A stretch of DNA of 41,225 bases from Caenispirillum bisanense (GTDB taxonomy: Bacteria; Pseudomonadota; Alphaproteobacteria; Rhodospirillales; Rhodospirillaceae). Numbering within the stretch: position 1 is the stretch's first letter; each line of letters starts with the position of its first letter. The notes beneath the pieces are model-generated. The model searched no databases. It worked only from the letters and a program-made list of their open reading frames with translations, and was not told the DNA's origin. This document shows positions 23,628 through 32,121 of the stretch, piece by piece. The stretch is taken from NCBI RefSeq assembly GCF_900230255.1, contig NZ_OCNJ01000019.1:1-41225 (forward strand). The letters run 5' to 3'. The translations under genes and the position numbers were made by a program.

Positions 23628-24158
23628 ATGCCCACGCCGCGGCAGAGCGACACCCTGTTCCGTCTGCTGATGGCCCATCGGCGTCGCCTGGTCCGCTATG
23701 CCCGCACCATCGTCGGTGACGACCATCGCGCCGAGGACGTGGTGCAGGATGCCTTCCTGCGGCTCGACGGGGCGGTGGAGGCCGGGCCCAATGGGGCGGC
23801 GGCGGTGAGCAAGCCGGTGCCGTATCTCTATCTGGTGGTGCGCAACCTGGCGGTGGACGCCCGTCGGCGCATGACGCGGGAGGAGCGGCGCACGGCGCCC
23901 GAGGACGGCCACTTCGCCATGCTCGCCGGCGATCATCCGACGCCCGAGGCCACCGTCATCGCCCGCGACGACCTGCGCCGGCTGGAGGCGGCGCTCGCCG
24001 AACTGCCGGAACGCACCCGGGTCGCCCTGAAGCTGCATCGCGTCGACGGGCTGCGGCTGGTCGACATCGCCGCGGAGCTGGGGGTCTCCGTCGGCACCGC
24101 CCACCGGCTGGTGAGCGATGCCCTGGATCACTGCCGGCACCGGCTGCGCCGTTCCTGA
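23628..24158 (+). CDS. ECF sigma factor, FecI-like
   Basis: The 176-residue protein has the sigma-2 region (RRRLVRYARTIVGDDHRAEDVVQDAFLRL, about residues 17-46) and sigma-4 region (ALAELPERTRVALKLHRVDGLRLVDIAAELGVSVGTAHRLVSDAL). The next genes encode a FecR-like regulator and a TonB-dependent receptor, the classical cell-surface signalling set. In the model, receptor occupancy is passed via FecR to release the sigma factor, which then transcribes the receptor gene. The start at 23628 begins MPTPRQSDTLF. Confidence 0.92.
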   Translation: MPTPRQSDTLFRLLMAHRRRLVRYARTIVGDDHRAEDVVQDAFLRLDGAVEAGPNGAAAVSKPVPYLYLVVRNLAVDARRRMTREERRTAPEDGHFAMLAGDHPTPEATVIARDDLRRLEAALAELPERTRVALKLHRVDGLRLVDIAAELGVSVGTAHRLVSDALDHCRHRLRRS

Positions 24159-24219
24159 CGCCGCCATGACCGCCGCCCCCGACACGCCCGCACCCCGAGC
24201 CAACCGCGGCCACAGGACC

Positions 24220-25215
24220 ATGACCGAGGACTCCACGCCCCCCGCCGCCCCGCCGGCCTCCGCCGAGGAGTGGCTCGTCCTGCTGCAGGACCGCCCCGAC
24301 GACGCGGCCCTGCACGCCGCGCACCGGCGCTGGCTGGTCGCCGACCCGGCCAACGCCGACGCCTGGCGCGAGGCGCAGCGGGTCTGGGCGCTGCTCGGCG
24401 ACCCGGAGGGTGCGGCCGTGGTGACCCGCGCCGCCGCCGCCGCCGACCCCCTGTACCATCGTCCCGTCACCGTACCGCCGCGCCGCCGCCCGAGGATGGC
24501 CGCCGCCGTCGCTGCCCTCGCCGCCTGCGTCGTGTCGGTGATCCTCTTCGGCGGCGGCTCCCTCGCACCGGCGGACGTCGCGACCGGCGTCGGCGAGACC
24601 CGCCGCATCCTCCTGGCCGACGGCAGCACCGCCGTGCTGGCACCGCAGACGGCGCTCGACGTCGCCGTGGACGCGGCCGAGCGGAACGTCATCCTGCGCC
24701 GCGGCACCGCCTTTTTCGAGGTGAAGCCCGATCCGGCCCGCCCCTTCACCGTCGGGGCGGGCGCGGTGCGGACCACCGTGCTCGGCACCGCCTTCGAGGT
24801 GGGGCGCGACGGCGAGGCGGTCCGCGTGGCGGTCGAACACGGCCGGGTGCGCGTCGACGCCGCCGGCGGTGCGGCGGCGGCCGTCACCCTGTTGGCCGGC
24901 CAGGCGGTACGTGTCGATACGGCGGGCATCGGCGCGGCGGAGACCCTGCCGCCGGCTCTGGTGGCGACATGGCGCGGCGGGCTGCTCGCGGTGCGCGACG
25001 AGCCGGTCGGCGCGGTGATCGACCAGCTCGCCCCCTACTTCGGCGGCTGGATCGTCGTCGCCGACGAAACCCTGGCGCAGCAGACCGTCACCGGCCTCTA
25101 CGACCTGTCCGACCCGGCCGCCGCCGTCGCGGCCGTGGCCGCCGCTCACGGTGCCGCCGTCTACCGTATCTCGCCGTGGCTGCTGGTCCTGCGCGGCGGC
25201 GGCGCGGACGGGTAG
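24220..25215 (+). CDS. FecR-type anti-sigma/sensor protein
   Basis: About 331 residues. The cytoplasmic N-terminus has a FecR_N-like part (SAEEWLVLLQDRPDDAALHAAHRRWL, then NADAWREAQRVWALLGD). A membrane segment follows (RMAAAVAALAACVVSVILFGG), then the periplasmic FecR domain (GETRRILLADGSTAVLAPQTALDV and GTAFFEVKPDPARPFTVGAG). The C-terminal part resembles an STN-like region (QLAPYFGGWIVVADETL). Start choice: ATG at 24220 (MTEDSTPP); ATG at 24166 is possible. It follows the sigma factor gene closely and is co-transcribed with it. Confidence 0.9.
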   Translation: MTEDSTPPAAPPASAEEWLVLLQDRPDDAALHAAHRRWLVADPANADAWREAQRVWALLGDPEGAAVVTRAAAAADPLYHRPVTVPPRRRPRMAAAVAALAACVVSVILFGGGSLAPADVATGVGETRRILLADGSTAVLAPQTALDVAVDAAERNVILRRGTAFFEVKPDPARPFTVGAGAVRTTVLGTAFEVGRDGEAVRVAVEHGRVRVDAAGGAAAAVTLLAGQAVRVDTAGIGAAETLPPALVATWRGGLLAVRDEPVGAVIDQLAPYFGGWIVVADETLAQQTVTGLYDLSDPAAAVAAVAAAHGAAVYRISPWLLVLRGGGADG

Positions 25216-25276
25216 GCATCTGCCCCCGAACTATTTCTGAAAATGCCGGCAGGCCCCGTCGTCTTCTTCAGGATGA

Positions 25277-25291
25277 TGCGAATGCGTTGCA
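25277..25291 (+). promoter_or_regulatory. 15-nt palindrome upstream of the TonB receptor gene
   Basis: TGCGAATGCGTTGCA has the same length and outer bases (TGCGAA...GCA) as the element overlapping the fecI promoter at 23579-23593. It lies 44 bases before the receptor start and could be a shared operator. Confidence 0.4.
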
Positions 25292-25334
25292 ATCGCGCGA
25301 TGACCGTAGACCGAGCGAGAGAACGAGGAAGACC

Positions 25335-27599
25335 ATGTCCCAAGAGGTTTCGCGCCCTTCCCAGCCGGCGGTGAGCGGCACGTCCCTGGCCGCCCTGGCC
25401 ATCGCGGGTGCCCTGCTGGCGGCCCCCGCCGCGGCGCAGACGGCCGGCGGCCGACCCGAACTGGCGCAGGCGGCGGCCGTGCGCACCTTCGCCATCCCGC
25501 CGCAGCCGCTGGCCGACGCCCTGACGCTGTTCGGGCAGCAGGCGGGCGTGCAGGTGACGGCCCGCGGTGAGGCGGTGCGCGACGTCCGCACCCCCGGCGT
25601 CGACGGCGAGATGAGCGTCGACCAGGCGCTGGGCCGCTTGCTGGCCGGCACCGGCCTCGGCTACCGCATCGCCCCCGGCGGCACGGTGACCATCGAGTCC
25701 GTCGCCCCGGCCGCCGAGGACGGCGCCATCCTGCTCGACCCCATCCGCGTGGAAGGCACCGCCGACGCCCGCGGCATGGCCCGCGGCGCCGATGCCGCCG
25801 CCGCCATCGCCGTCGGCCCGGCGGAGCTGGAACGCCGCAATCCGGGCAAGATGCAGGACGTGTTCGCCGGCGAGTCCGGCATCTCCGTCGGCGGCGCCGT
25901 GCCGCTCGGCCAGAAGGTCTACGTCAACGGCATCGAGGAAACCAACCTGGCGGTGCGCATCGACGGTGCCCGCCAGAACAACAAGGTCTTCCACCACACC
26001 GGCACCAACCTCATCGACCCGAGCCTGCTGAAGGCGGTGCGCGTCGACCCCGGCGTCGCGCCGGCCGATGCCGGCCCCGGCGCCCTCGGCGGCGCCATCA
26101 CCTACGAGACGGTGGACGTCGACGACCTGCTGGCGCCGGGCCGCGTGCTCGGCGGTTTCGTCACCGGCAGCTACGCCACCAACGGCGACACCGTCACCGC
26201 CGGCGCCTCCGCCTACGGCCGCTCCAACGGCCTGGAACTGCTCGGCTACGTCAACCGGGCGGTGGGCGACAGCTACGAGGGCGGCAACGGCCGGACGGTC
26301 GACGGCACCGCTGCCGACCTGGTCTCCGGCCTCGCCAAGCTGGCCTATGAAAGCCCCGGCGGCCACCGCTTCGAGGCAGCCGCCGAGCGGGTGAAGGACG
26401 ACGCCGACCGGCCCTACCGCGCCAACATCGGCCGCCTGCCCAACCGGCCGGACCCGGTGGTGCGCGCCTACGACATGGACCGCCGCACCGTCTCGTTCAC
26501 CTACGGCACACCCGACGCCGTCGGCCTGTTCGACCCGGAAGTGGTGCTGGCCTACAGCGAGACCGAACTCGGCATCCCCGAGCCCTTCGGCAGCATCGGC
26601 ACGACCAGCAGCGCGTCGGGCCGTATCGCCAATACCTTCAACCTCTCGCCCGTCGACAGCGTCACCGCCGGCATCGACTTCTACGACGACGAAGCGCACT
26701 ACGAGGACCCGACCGCCGTGATGGCGGAGAAGGCCCGTAACGTCGGCGCCTTCGCCCAGGCGCGGCTGCAGCCCATCGCGCCGCTCGACCTGTCGTTCGG
26801 CCTGCGCGGCGACCACCAGTGGTTCGAGGGCGTGAACGGTACCGAAATCGAGAGCGCCGGCCTCAGCGGCAACGTCTCGGCCGCCTACCGCCTGACCGAC
26901 ATCGTGACGCTGACGGCGGGCTATTCCAACGTCTGGGGCGGCATCGCCCTGGCCGAGAACTACATCCTCAACGACCGCTGGTCCTACGACCCCGACATGG
27001 CGTCAGTGCGGGCGCAGAACTACACCGCCGGCATCGAGACCGACTGGCGCGGCCTGAGCTTCGGCGCCCGCGTGTTCCGCAGCGACTTCGACGACGCCCG
27101 CGACGAAAGCTTCCGCGGCGGCCCCTCGCTCACCACCGACTTCGAGACGCGCGGCTACACCCTGTCGGCCGGCTACCGCTGGGCGACCGGCTTCGTCACC
27201 GCCAGCTTCACCGACAGCGAGATCGAGGTCGCCGGCCGCGCGCCGGACACCGACGTGACCCAGTACCTCGGCGCGCCGCTCGGCAAGATCATCGCGGTGG
27301 AAGCCGCCCACCGCTTCGACTCGGTCGGCGTCAGCGTCGGCGGCGTCGTGCAGGCGGCCCTGAAGAACACCGACACGGAAGAGGCCGGCGGTCAGGCCCT
27401 GCCCGCTTACGAGGTGGTCGACCTCTACGTCGAATACGAACCGGCGATGCTGGAGGCGGTGACGCTGCGCCTGGAGGCCAACAACGTGTTCGACGAGAGC
27501 TACGCCGACCGCGCCACCTACGGCCAGGACTTCGCGACCGTGGAGCCCCTGCGCGAACCCGGCCGGTCGTTCCTGCTGAAGGCCAAGGCCACCTTCTGA
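25335..27599 (+). CDS. TonB-dependent outer-membrane receptor with STN signalling domain (heme-type)
   Basis: The 754-residue protein has a signal peptide ending AAPAAAQ (residues ~20-35). An STN domain (about 48-112; FAIPPQPLADALTLFGQQAGVQV) interacts with FecR. A plug domain follows (about 145-260), with TNLAVRIDGARQNNKVFHH and DPGVAPADAGPGALGGAITYET. The beta barrel ends at the final phenylalanine (LLKAKATF). The plug motifs are typical of heme/hemoprotein receptors, but I cannot fix the ligand. The frame is open far upstream through fecR, yet the start at 25335 is set by the signal peptide. The cluster sigma-FecR-receptor suggests ligand-induced expression. Confidence 0.88.
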   Translation: MSQEVSRPSQPAVSGTSLAALAIAGALLAAPAAAQTAGGRPELAQAAAVRTFAIPPQPLADALTLFGQQAGVQVTARGEAVRDVRTPGVDGEMSVDQALGRLLAGTGLGYRIAPGGTVTIESVAPAAEDGAILLDPIRVEGTADARGMARGADAAAAIAVGPAELERRNPGKMQDVFAGESGISVGGAVPLGQKVYVNGIEETNLAVRIDGARQNNKVFHHTGTNLIDPSLLKAVRVDPGVAPADAGPGALGGAITYETVDVDDLLAPGRVLGGFVTGSYATNGDTVTAGASAYGRSNGLELLGYVNRAVGDSYEGGNGRTVDGTAADLVSGLAKLAYESPGGHRFEAAAERVKDDADRPYRANIGRLPNRPDPVVRAYDMDRRTVSFTYGTPDAVGLFDPEVVLAYSETELGIPEPFGSIGTTSSASGRIANTFNLSPVDSVTAGIDFYDDEAHYEDPTAVMAEKARNVGAFAQARLQPIAPLDLSFGLRGDHQWFEGVNGTEIESAGLSGNVSAAYRLTDIVTLTAGYSNVWGGIALAENYILNDRWSYDPDMASVRAQNYTAGIETDWRGLSFGARVFRSDFDDARDESFRGGPSLTTDFETRGYTLSAGYRWATGFVTASFTDSEIEVAGRAPDTDVTQYLGAPLGKIIAVEAAHRFDSVGVSVGGVVQAALKNTDTEEAGGQALPAYEVVDLYVEYEPAMLEAVTLRLEANNVFDESYADRATYGQDFATVEPLREPGRSFLLKAKATF

Positions 27600-27608
27600 C
27601 GCCTCCCT

Positions 27609-27656
27609 TGCACCGGCGGCCCGGCCCGCCATACTGCAGGCTTCGCCGCCGGTGCA
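27609..27656. terminator. 12-bp inverted repeat after the TonB receptor gene
   Basis: TGCACCGGCGGC (27609-27620) pairs exactly with GCCGCCGGTGCA (27645-27656), with a 24-base loop. It lies between the receptor stop and the next start (27665) and is a possible terminator or mRNA-stabilising structure. It has no T-run. Confidence 0.5.
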
Positions 27657-27664
27657 GAGAGACC

Positions 27665-28627
27665 ATGCCCGCCCCATCCGTCCACCGCATCGTCGCCGTC
27701 GACTGGAGCGCCCGCAGCGGGCTCGCGCCGGTGCGGCCGAGCCGGGATTGCCTGTGGGCGGCCACCGCCCGGGTCGGAGCGGCGGCGGAGCCGGAGGCCA
27801 CCTATTTCCGCTCCCGCCTCGACATCACCCGCTTCCTGCAAGAGCGCATCGCCGAGGCCACCGCCGCTGGCGAGCGAGTGCTGATCGGGTTCGATTTCGC
27901 CTTCGGCTACCCGGCCGGCACGCTGGCGGCGCTGGGCGTCGAGGGCGGCTGGCGCGGGATGCTCGGCCTGATGGCGGGGCTGATGCAGGACGACGGGGCG
28001 GAGAACACCCGCTTCGCCGTCGCCGACCGCCTCAACGCCCGCCTCGGCGGCGGGCCGGGGCCGCTGTGGGGGCACCCGCACGGGCGGCGGTTCGAGCATC
28101 TGGCGCCGCGGCGCGGCGTCTTTCCCCATGTCACCACCGACGGCCGCGCTCTGCCCGAGTTCCGCCGGGTGGACCTGCCGCTGCGGGGGCGCGGGCTGCA
28201 GTCGGTGTGGAAGATCTGCTACACGGCCAGCGTCGGCGGCCAGACCCTGACCGGCCTGCCGTGGCTTCATCGCCTGCTGGACGATCCGCGCGTGGTCGCC
28301 TGGCCCTTCGACACCGGCTTCACGGCCGATCCCTTCGCCGTCCGCCCCGGCACGGTGGCGGTGCTGGCCGAGATCTGGCCCGGTCTGCGGCCCATCGATC
28401 CGCGCTGGGCCGGCGGCATCCGCGACGAAGGCCAGGTGAAGACGGTGGCCGACGCCCTGCGCACGGCGGCCGAACGGAGCGAGACGGCGGCGTTGTTCGC
28501 GCCGCCCGCCGTGCTGGCCGACACGACCCTGGCGGCCGTCGCCGCCGGCGAGGAAGGGTGGATCCTCGGCGCGCCCTACTCCGCCGGCGCAGCCGCTCCC
28601 GCCCAGGCGCCGCGCTCGCAGGCATAG
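27665..28627 (+). CDS. DUF429/RNase H-like family protein (often annotated as molybdopterin-guanine dinucleotide synthesis)
   Basis: About 320 residues. The start is MPAPSVHRIVAVDWSARSG, in which VDWSAR is the first acidic strand of an RNase H-like fold. A second acidic strand is VLIGFDFAFGYPAG. Proteins of this group in alphaproteobacteria are often labelled as molybdopterin-guanine dinucleotide biosynthesis proteins without direct evidence. The end overlaps the convergent acetyltransferase gene by 52 bases. An operon with the receptor gene is possible but not needed. Confidence 0.7.
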   Translation: MPAPSVHRIVAVDWSARSGLAPVRPSRDCLWAATARVGAAAEPEATYFRSRLDITRFLQERIAEATAAGERVLIGFDFAFGYPAGTLAALGVEGGWRGMLGLMAGLMQDDGAENTRFAVADRLNARLGGGPGPLWGHPHGRRFEHLAPRRGVFPHVTTDGRALPEFRRVDLPLRGRGLQSVWKICYTASVGGQTLTGLPWLHRLLDDPRVVAWPFDTGFTADPFAVRPGTVAVLAEIWPGLRPIDPRWAGGIRDEGQVKTVADALRTAAERSETAALFAPPAVLADTTLAAVAAGEEGWILGAPYSAGAAAPAQAPRSQA

Positions 28628-29169
28628 GCGACGCGCACCAGATCGCCGTCGCCGGTGAAGCGGCCGACCAGTGACAGGCCGGCCTTCTCCAGCACGCGGC
28701 AGGAACCGACGTTGTCGGCCCGCGCCGTCGCCACCACCCGTTCCACCGCCGGCTCGGCGAAGGCGCGGGCGACCAGGGCGCGCGCCCCTTCCGTCGCCAG
28801 CCCGCGGCCCCACAGGGCGCTGCGCATGCGGTAGCCCAGTTCCACCACCGCCGGATCGCCGCCGTCGCGGGTGAAACGGAACCAGCCGCAGAAGGCCGCC
28901 TCCGCCCGGTCCTCGGCCAGCCAATAGCCGAAGGGCCCGTCGCGGCCGTTGGCGGCGAGGAAGCGGCCGAGGGTGTGGGTCAGGCTCCAGGTGGCGTCCG
29001 GAATGCGGTTGCCGGCTTTCAGGAAGGTGCCCGTCGGCCCGACCACCGCCGGGTCGCCGTCCAGTTCCAGCACGTGCGGCGCATCGTCCGGCGTGAAGCG
29101 GCGCAGCCGCAGCCGCGCCGTCTCCAGCAGGACCTCCGCACCCGCCCCCGTCACCGCCGTCCCCGTCAC
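28576..29169 (-). CDS. GNAT-family N-acetyltransferase (RimJ/RimL type)
   Basis: The 197-residue protein has LETARLRLRRFTPDDAPHVLEL at the start, typical of RimJ/RimL-like acetyltransferases, the acetyl-CoA binding region VELGYRMRSALWGRGLATEGARALV, and NVGSCRVLEKAGL. The substrate may be a protein N-terminus or a small molecule and cannot be told. The GTG start at 29169 overlaps the stop of the upstream phosphotransferase gene (GTGA), so the genes are coupled. Confidence 0.88.
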   Translation of the reverse strand: MTGTAVTGAGAEVLLETARLRLRRFTPDDAPHVLELDGDPAVVGPTGTFLKAGNRIPDATWSLTHTLGRFLAANGRDGPFGYWLAEDRAEAAFCGWFRFTRDGGDPAVVELGYRMRSALWGRGLATEGARALVARAFAEPAVERVVATARADNVGSCRVLEKAGLSLVGRFTGDGDLVRVAYACERGAWAGAAAPAE

Positions 29170-30719
29170 CCGAGCCGCCGTTCGAGGGCGTCGCACACCG
29201 TCTCGATGGTCTTCACCCGCGCCCAGCGCTTGTCGTTGGCTTCCACCAGGGTCCACGGCGCGGGGTGGGTGGAGGTGCGCTCGATCATCTCGTTGACCGC
29301 CGCCTCGTAGTCGTCCCAGCGTTCGCGGTTGCGCCAGTCCTCGTCGGTCAGCTTCCACTTCTTGTAGGCGATTTCCTCGCGGGCCTTGAAGCGGGCGAAC
29401 TGCTCTTCCTTGGTGATGTGGAACCAGAACTTCACCAGCACCGAGCCGTGTTCGATGAGCTGTTCCTCGAAGTCGCGGATTTCCGAATAGGCGCGCTTCC
29501 ATTCCTCCTGGGCGGCGAAGCCCTCCACCCGCTCCACCAGCACGCGGCCGTACCAGCTGCGGTCGTAGATGGTGACCCGCCCGGCCCGCGACAGATGGCG
29601 CCAGAAGCGCCACAGGTAGTGGTGGGCGCGTTCCTCGTCGGTGGGCGCAGCGACCGGGATGACCTGGTAGTCGCGGGCGTCGAGCCCGGCGGTGAGGCGG
29701 CGGATGGCGCCGCCCTTGCCGGCGGCGTCCCAGCCCTCGAACACCAGGATGGAGCTGACGCCTTCCGCCCGCGCCCGGCGCTGCAGGCCGTTGAGGCGGG
29801 CACGCTGGATCTGCAGGTGCTCGCCGTAGTCCTTCTTGTCGTAGGCGCGCGTCATGTCGAGCGACGACAGGATGGACGGCATGCGCGTCAGGATGGCCGC
29901 GCCCGTGCCGGCGGGCTTGCCGGCGGCCTCCTCGGCGGCGGCCTCCACCTGTGCCGCCTGCTTCTTCTCGCGGGCGTCGAGGGTGGACACCAGGCGCTTG
30001 CGCATCTGCTGCGCTTCGATGTGGCGCAGGGCGGCGTCGCGGATGGCGGTGAGCACGGTCAGCGCCCGGTAGCGCGGGTCCAGGCCCTCGACGATCTGCC
30101 AGGGGGCGTGCGCCATGCTGGTCTGCACGATCAGGCGTTCGGACGCCGTGATGAAGTCCTCGTACATCTCCCAGTGAGTCCAGTCGCGGTCGGTGACGCG
30201 CCACGACTCGTGGGGGTCCTTCTCCAGGGCCTTCAGGCGCTTCTTCTGTTCCTTCTTGCCGAGGTGCATCCAGAATTTCAGCACCAGGGCGCCGTCGTCG
30301 GCCAGTTCCTTCTCGAAGGCGGCGATGCGGTTCAGGCGTTCGTCGAACCGCGCCTCGTCGATGCGGCCCCAGGCGCGGTCGAGCAGCGGCTGCGAGTACC
30401 ACGCCGACAGGAAGAGGCCCATCTTGCCCTTGGGCGGCAGATCGCGCCAGTAGCGCCAGAACACCGGGCGCTCGCGTTCCTCGTCGGAGGGTTCGCCGTA
30501 GGCGCGGGTGACGATCCAGCGCGGGTCCATCCACTCGTTGAGCAGGTTCATGGTCTCGCTCTTGCCGGCGCCGTCGACGCCTGCGAACAGGATGACCACC
30601 GGAAAGTCGCAGCCGCGCAGGCGCTGCTGCAGGTCGACCAGTTCTATGCGGAGCGTATCGGCGACGGCCTCGAAGTCTTCCTTCGAAACCGTGCGGCCCA
30701 ATTCGGCGGTGCGGAACAT
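29166..30719 (-). CDS. pap: Polyphosphate:AMP phosphotransferase (two-domain PPK2)
   Basis: Transfers phosphate from polyphosphate to AMP to make ADP, helping nucleotide energy balance. The 517-residue length fits the class with two fused PPK2 domains. The first has GVDGAGKS at 47-54; the second has EGWDAAGKGGA at 328-338, DRSWYGRVLVERVEGF and KFWFHITKEEQFARF. The first domain has AWYSQPLLDRAWG in the place of the lid motif, so the domains may not be equally active, as in known family members. Start MFRTAELGRTVSKEDF at 30719, preceded by GAGAGGG. Confidence 0.93.
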   Translation of the reverse strand: MFRTAELGRTVSKEDFEAVADTLRIELVDLQQRLRGCDFPVVILFAGVDGAGKSETMNLLNEWMDPRWIVTRAYGEPSDEERERPVFWRYWRDLPPKGKMGLFLSAWYSQPLLDRAWGRIDEARFDERLNRIAAFEKELADDGALVLKFWMHLGKKEQKKRLKALEKDPHESWRVTDRDWTHWEMYEDFITASERLIVQTSMAHAPWQIVEGLDPRYRALTVLTAIRDAALRHIEAQQMRKRLVSTLDAREKKQAAQVEAAAEEAAGKPAGTGAAILTRMPSILSSLDMTRAYDKKDYGEHLQIQRARLNGLQRRARAEGVSSILVFEGWDAAGKGGAIRRLTAGLDARDYQVIPVAAPTDEERAHHYLWRFWRHLSRAGRVTIYDRSWYGRVLVERVEGFAAQEEWKRAYSEIRDFEEQLIEHGSVLVKFWFHITKEEQFARFKAREEIAYKKWKLTDEDWRNRERWDDYEAAVNEMIERTSTHPAPWTLVEANDKRWARVKTIETVCDALERRLG

Positions 30720-30927
30720 CCCCTCTCTCCCGTCGTGCGTTCGTCTTCGACGGTGACGAGACTACCGCCCCACGCGCCGCGCGCAAACCGTGCAAGTACC
30801 TGATATGACGGACGTCGAGCATGTCCTACGCTCGCGGGTGGGTTTTCACGCGGTGGATACCGAACGGTAACCGCAATGGCGCTGGATTCGTCTGCGGTTC
30901 TGTGAGAAACGATAGGACCCGTTTTTG

Positions 30928-30980
30928 ACCGCCCCGACGGGCGGTTGCCCCCTGTTCAAGCCGGCCCGCGTTCCGGGCCG
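30928..30980 (+). promoter_or_regulatory. Two short hairpins in the gap leader
   Basis: ACCGCCC-cgac-GGGCGGT (30928-30945) and CGGCCCG-cgttc-CGGGCCG (30962-30980) lie 26-78 bases before the gap start. They may shape translation or mRNA stability of gap. No known riboswitch is recognised. The stretch 30720-30927 shows no gene. Confidence 0.4.
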
Positions 30981-31005
30981 CAAGATCATCATGACGGAGG
31001 ATGGT

Positions 31006-32013
31006 ATGGCAGTTCGCGTTGCGATTAACGGCTTTGGCCGCATTGGCCGCCTTGTTCTGCGCGCCCTCGTCGAGTCCGGCCGCTCGGACATCGAAGTCGT
31101 CGCGATCAACGACCTCGGTTCGGCCGAGGCCAATGCGCACCTGCTGAAGTACGACTCCGTCCACGGCATCCTGCCGGCCGAAGTGTCCGTCGAAGGCGAC
31201 AGCATGGTCGTCGGCGACAAGCGCATCAAGGTCATCGCCGAGCGCGACCCGACCAAGCTGCCGTGGGCCGAGCTGAAGGTCGACATCGTCGCCGAGTGCA
31301 CCGGCATCTTCACCGACAAGGACAAGGCGAAGGTCCACCTGGAGGCCGGCGCCAAGCGCGTGCTGGTGTCCGCGCCGTCCAAGGGTGCCGACCTGACCGT
31401 CGTCTACGGCGTCAACCACGACAAGCTGACCGCCGACCACACGGTCGTCTCCAACGCCTCCTGCACCACCAACTGCCTGGCCCCGGTGGCCTGGGTGCTG
31501 AACGAGACGTTCGGCGTGCAGCACGGCTTCATGACGACGATCCACGCCTACACCGGCGACCAGCGCACCGTCGACACCCTGCACAAGGACCTGTACCGCG
31601 CCCGCGCCGCCGCCATGTCCATGATCCCGACCTCCACGGGTGCGGCCAAGGCCGTCGGCCTGGTGCTGCCGGAACTGCAGGGCAAGCTGGACGGCGTCGC
31701 CGTGCGCGTGCCGACCGCCAACGTCTCGCTGGTCGACCTCAAGGTCGTGCTCGGCAAGACCGTGACCGCCGAGGAAGTGAACGCCGCCGTCAAGGAAGCC
31801 GCCAACGGCCGCCTGAAGGGCATCCTCGGCTACAACGAGCTGCCGCTGGTCTCCATCGACTACAACCACAACGCCAACAGCTCGACCTTCGACGCGCCGG
31901 GCACCAAGGTGCTGGAAGGCAACTTCGTGCGCGTGATGTCGTGGTACGACAACGAGTGGGGCTTCTCCAACCGCATGCTCGACACCGCGGTGGCCATGGG
32001 CAAGCTGCTGTAA
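31006..32013 (+). CDS. gap: Type I glyceraldehyde-3-phosphate dehydrogenase
   Basis: Catalyses oxidation and phosphorylation of glyceraldehyde 3-phosphate with NAD+ in glycolysis and the reverse in gluconeogenesis or the Calvin cycle. The 335-residue protein has the Rossmann start [16 protein letters not shown], the active-site [12 protein letters not shown] with catalytic C153, and [13 protein letters not shown] at the C-terminus. GGAGG lies 6 bases before the ATG at 31006; the open frame further upstream is not conserved. It is followed by a hairpin and pgk. Confidence 0.97.
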   Translation: MAVRVAINGFGRIGRLVLRALVESGRSDIEVVAINDLGSAEANAHLLKYDSVHGILPAEVSVEGDSMVVGDKRIKVIAERDPTKLPWAELKVDIVAECTGIFTDKDKAKVHLEAGAKRVLVSAPSKGADLTVVYGVNHDKLTADHTVVSNASCTTNCLAPVAWVLNETFGVQHGFMTTIHAYTGDQRTVDTLHKDLYRARAAAMSMIPTSTGAAKAVGLVLPELQGKLDGVAVRVPTANVSLVDLKVVLGKTVTAEEVNAAVKEAANGRLKGILGYNELPLVSIDYNHNANSSTFDAPGTKVLEGNFVRVMSWYDNEWGFSNRMLDTAVAMGKLL

Positions 32014-32047
32014 TCGCAGCCTTTCCCGACCCACTCAGATTCTAAGG

Positions 32048-32081
32048 ACCGCCCCCGCGAACTTCGGCTCGCGGGGGCGGT
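32048..32081 (+). terminator. Hairpin between gap and pgk
   Basis: ACCGCCCCCGCG (32048-32059) pairs with CGCGGGGGCGGT (32070-32081), followed by TCCCC rather than a T-run. It may reduce read-through or separate the two mRNAs. Confidence 0.6.
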
Positions 32082-32121
32082 TCCCCATGGACCGGATGCG
32101 ATTGAGAAGAGGAACTATTCC

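Noticed and set aside
24270-25334. In-frame upstream extension of the TonB receptor
   Set aside because: The stretch overlaps fecR in another frame and reads as Arg-rich shadow sequence. The signal peptide at 25335 fixes the start.
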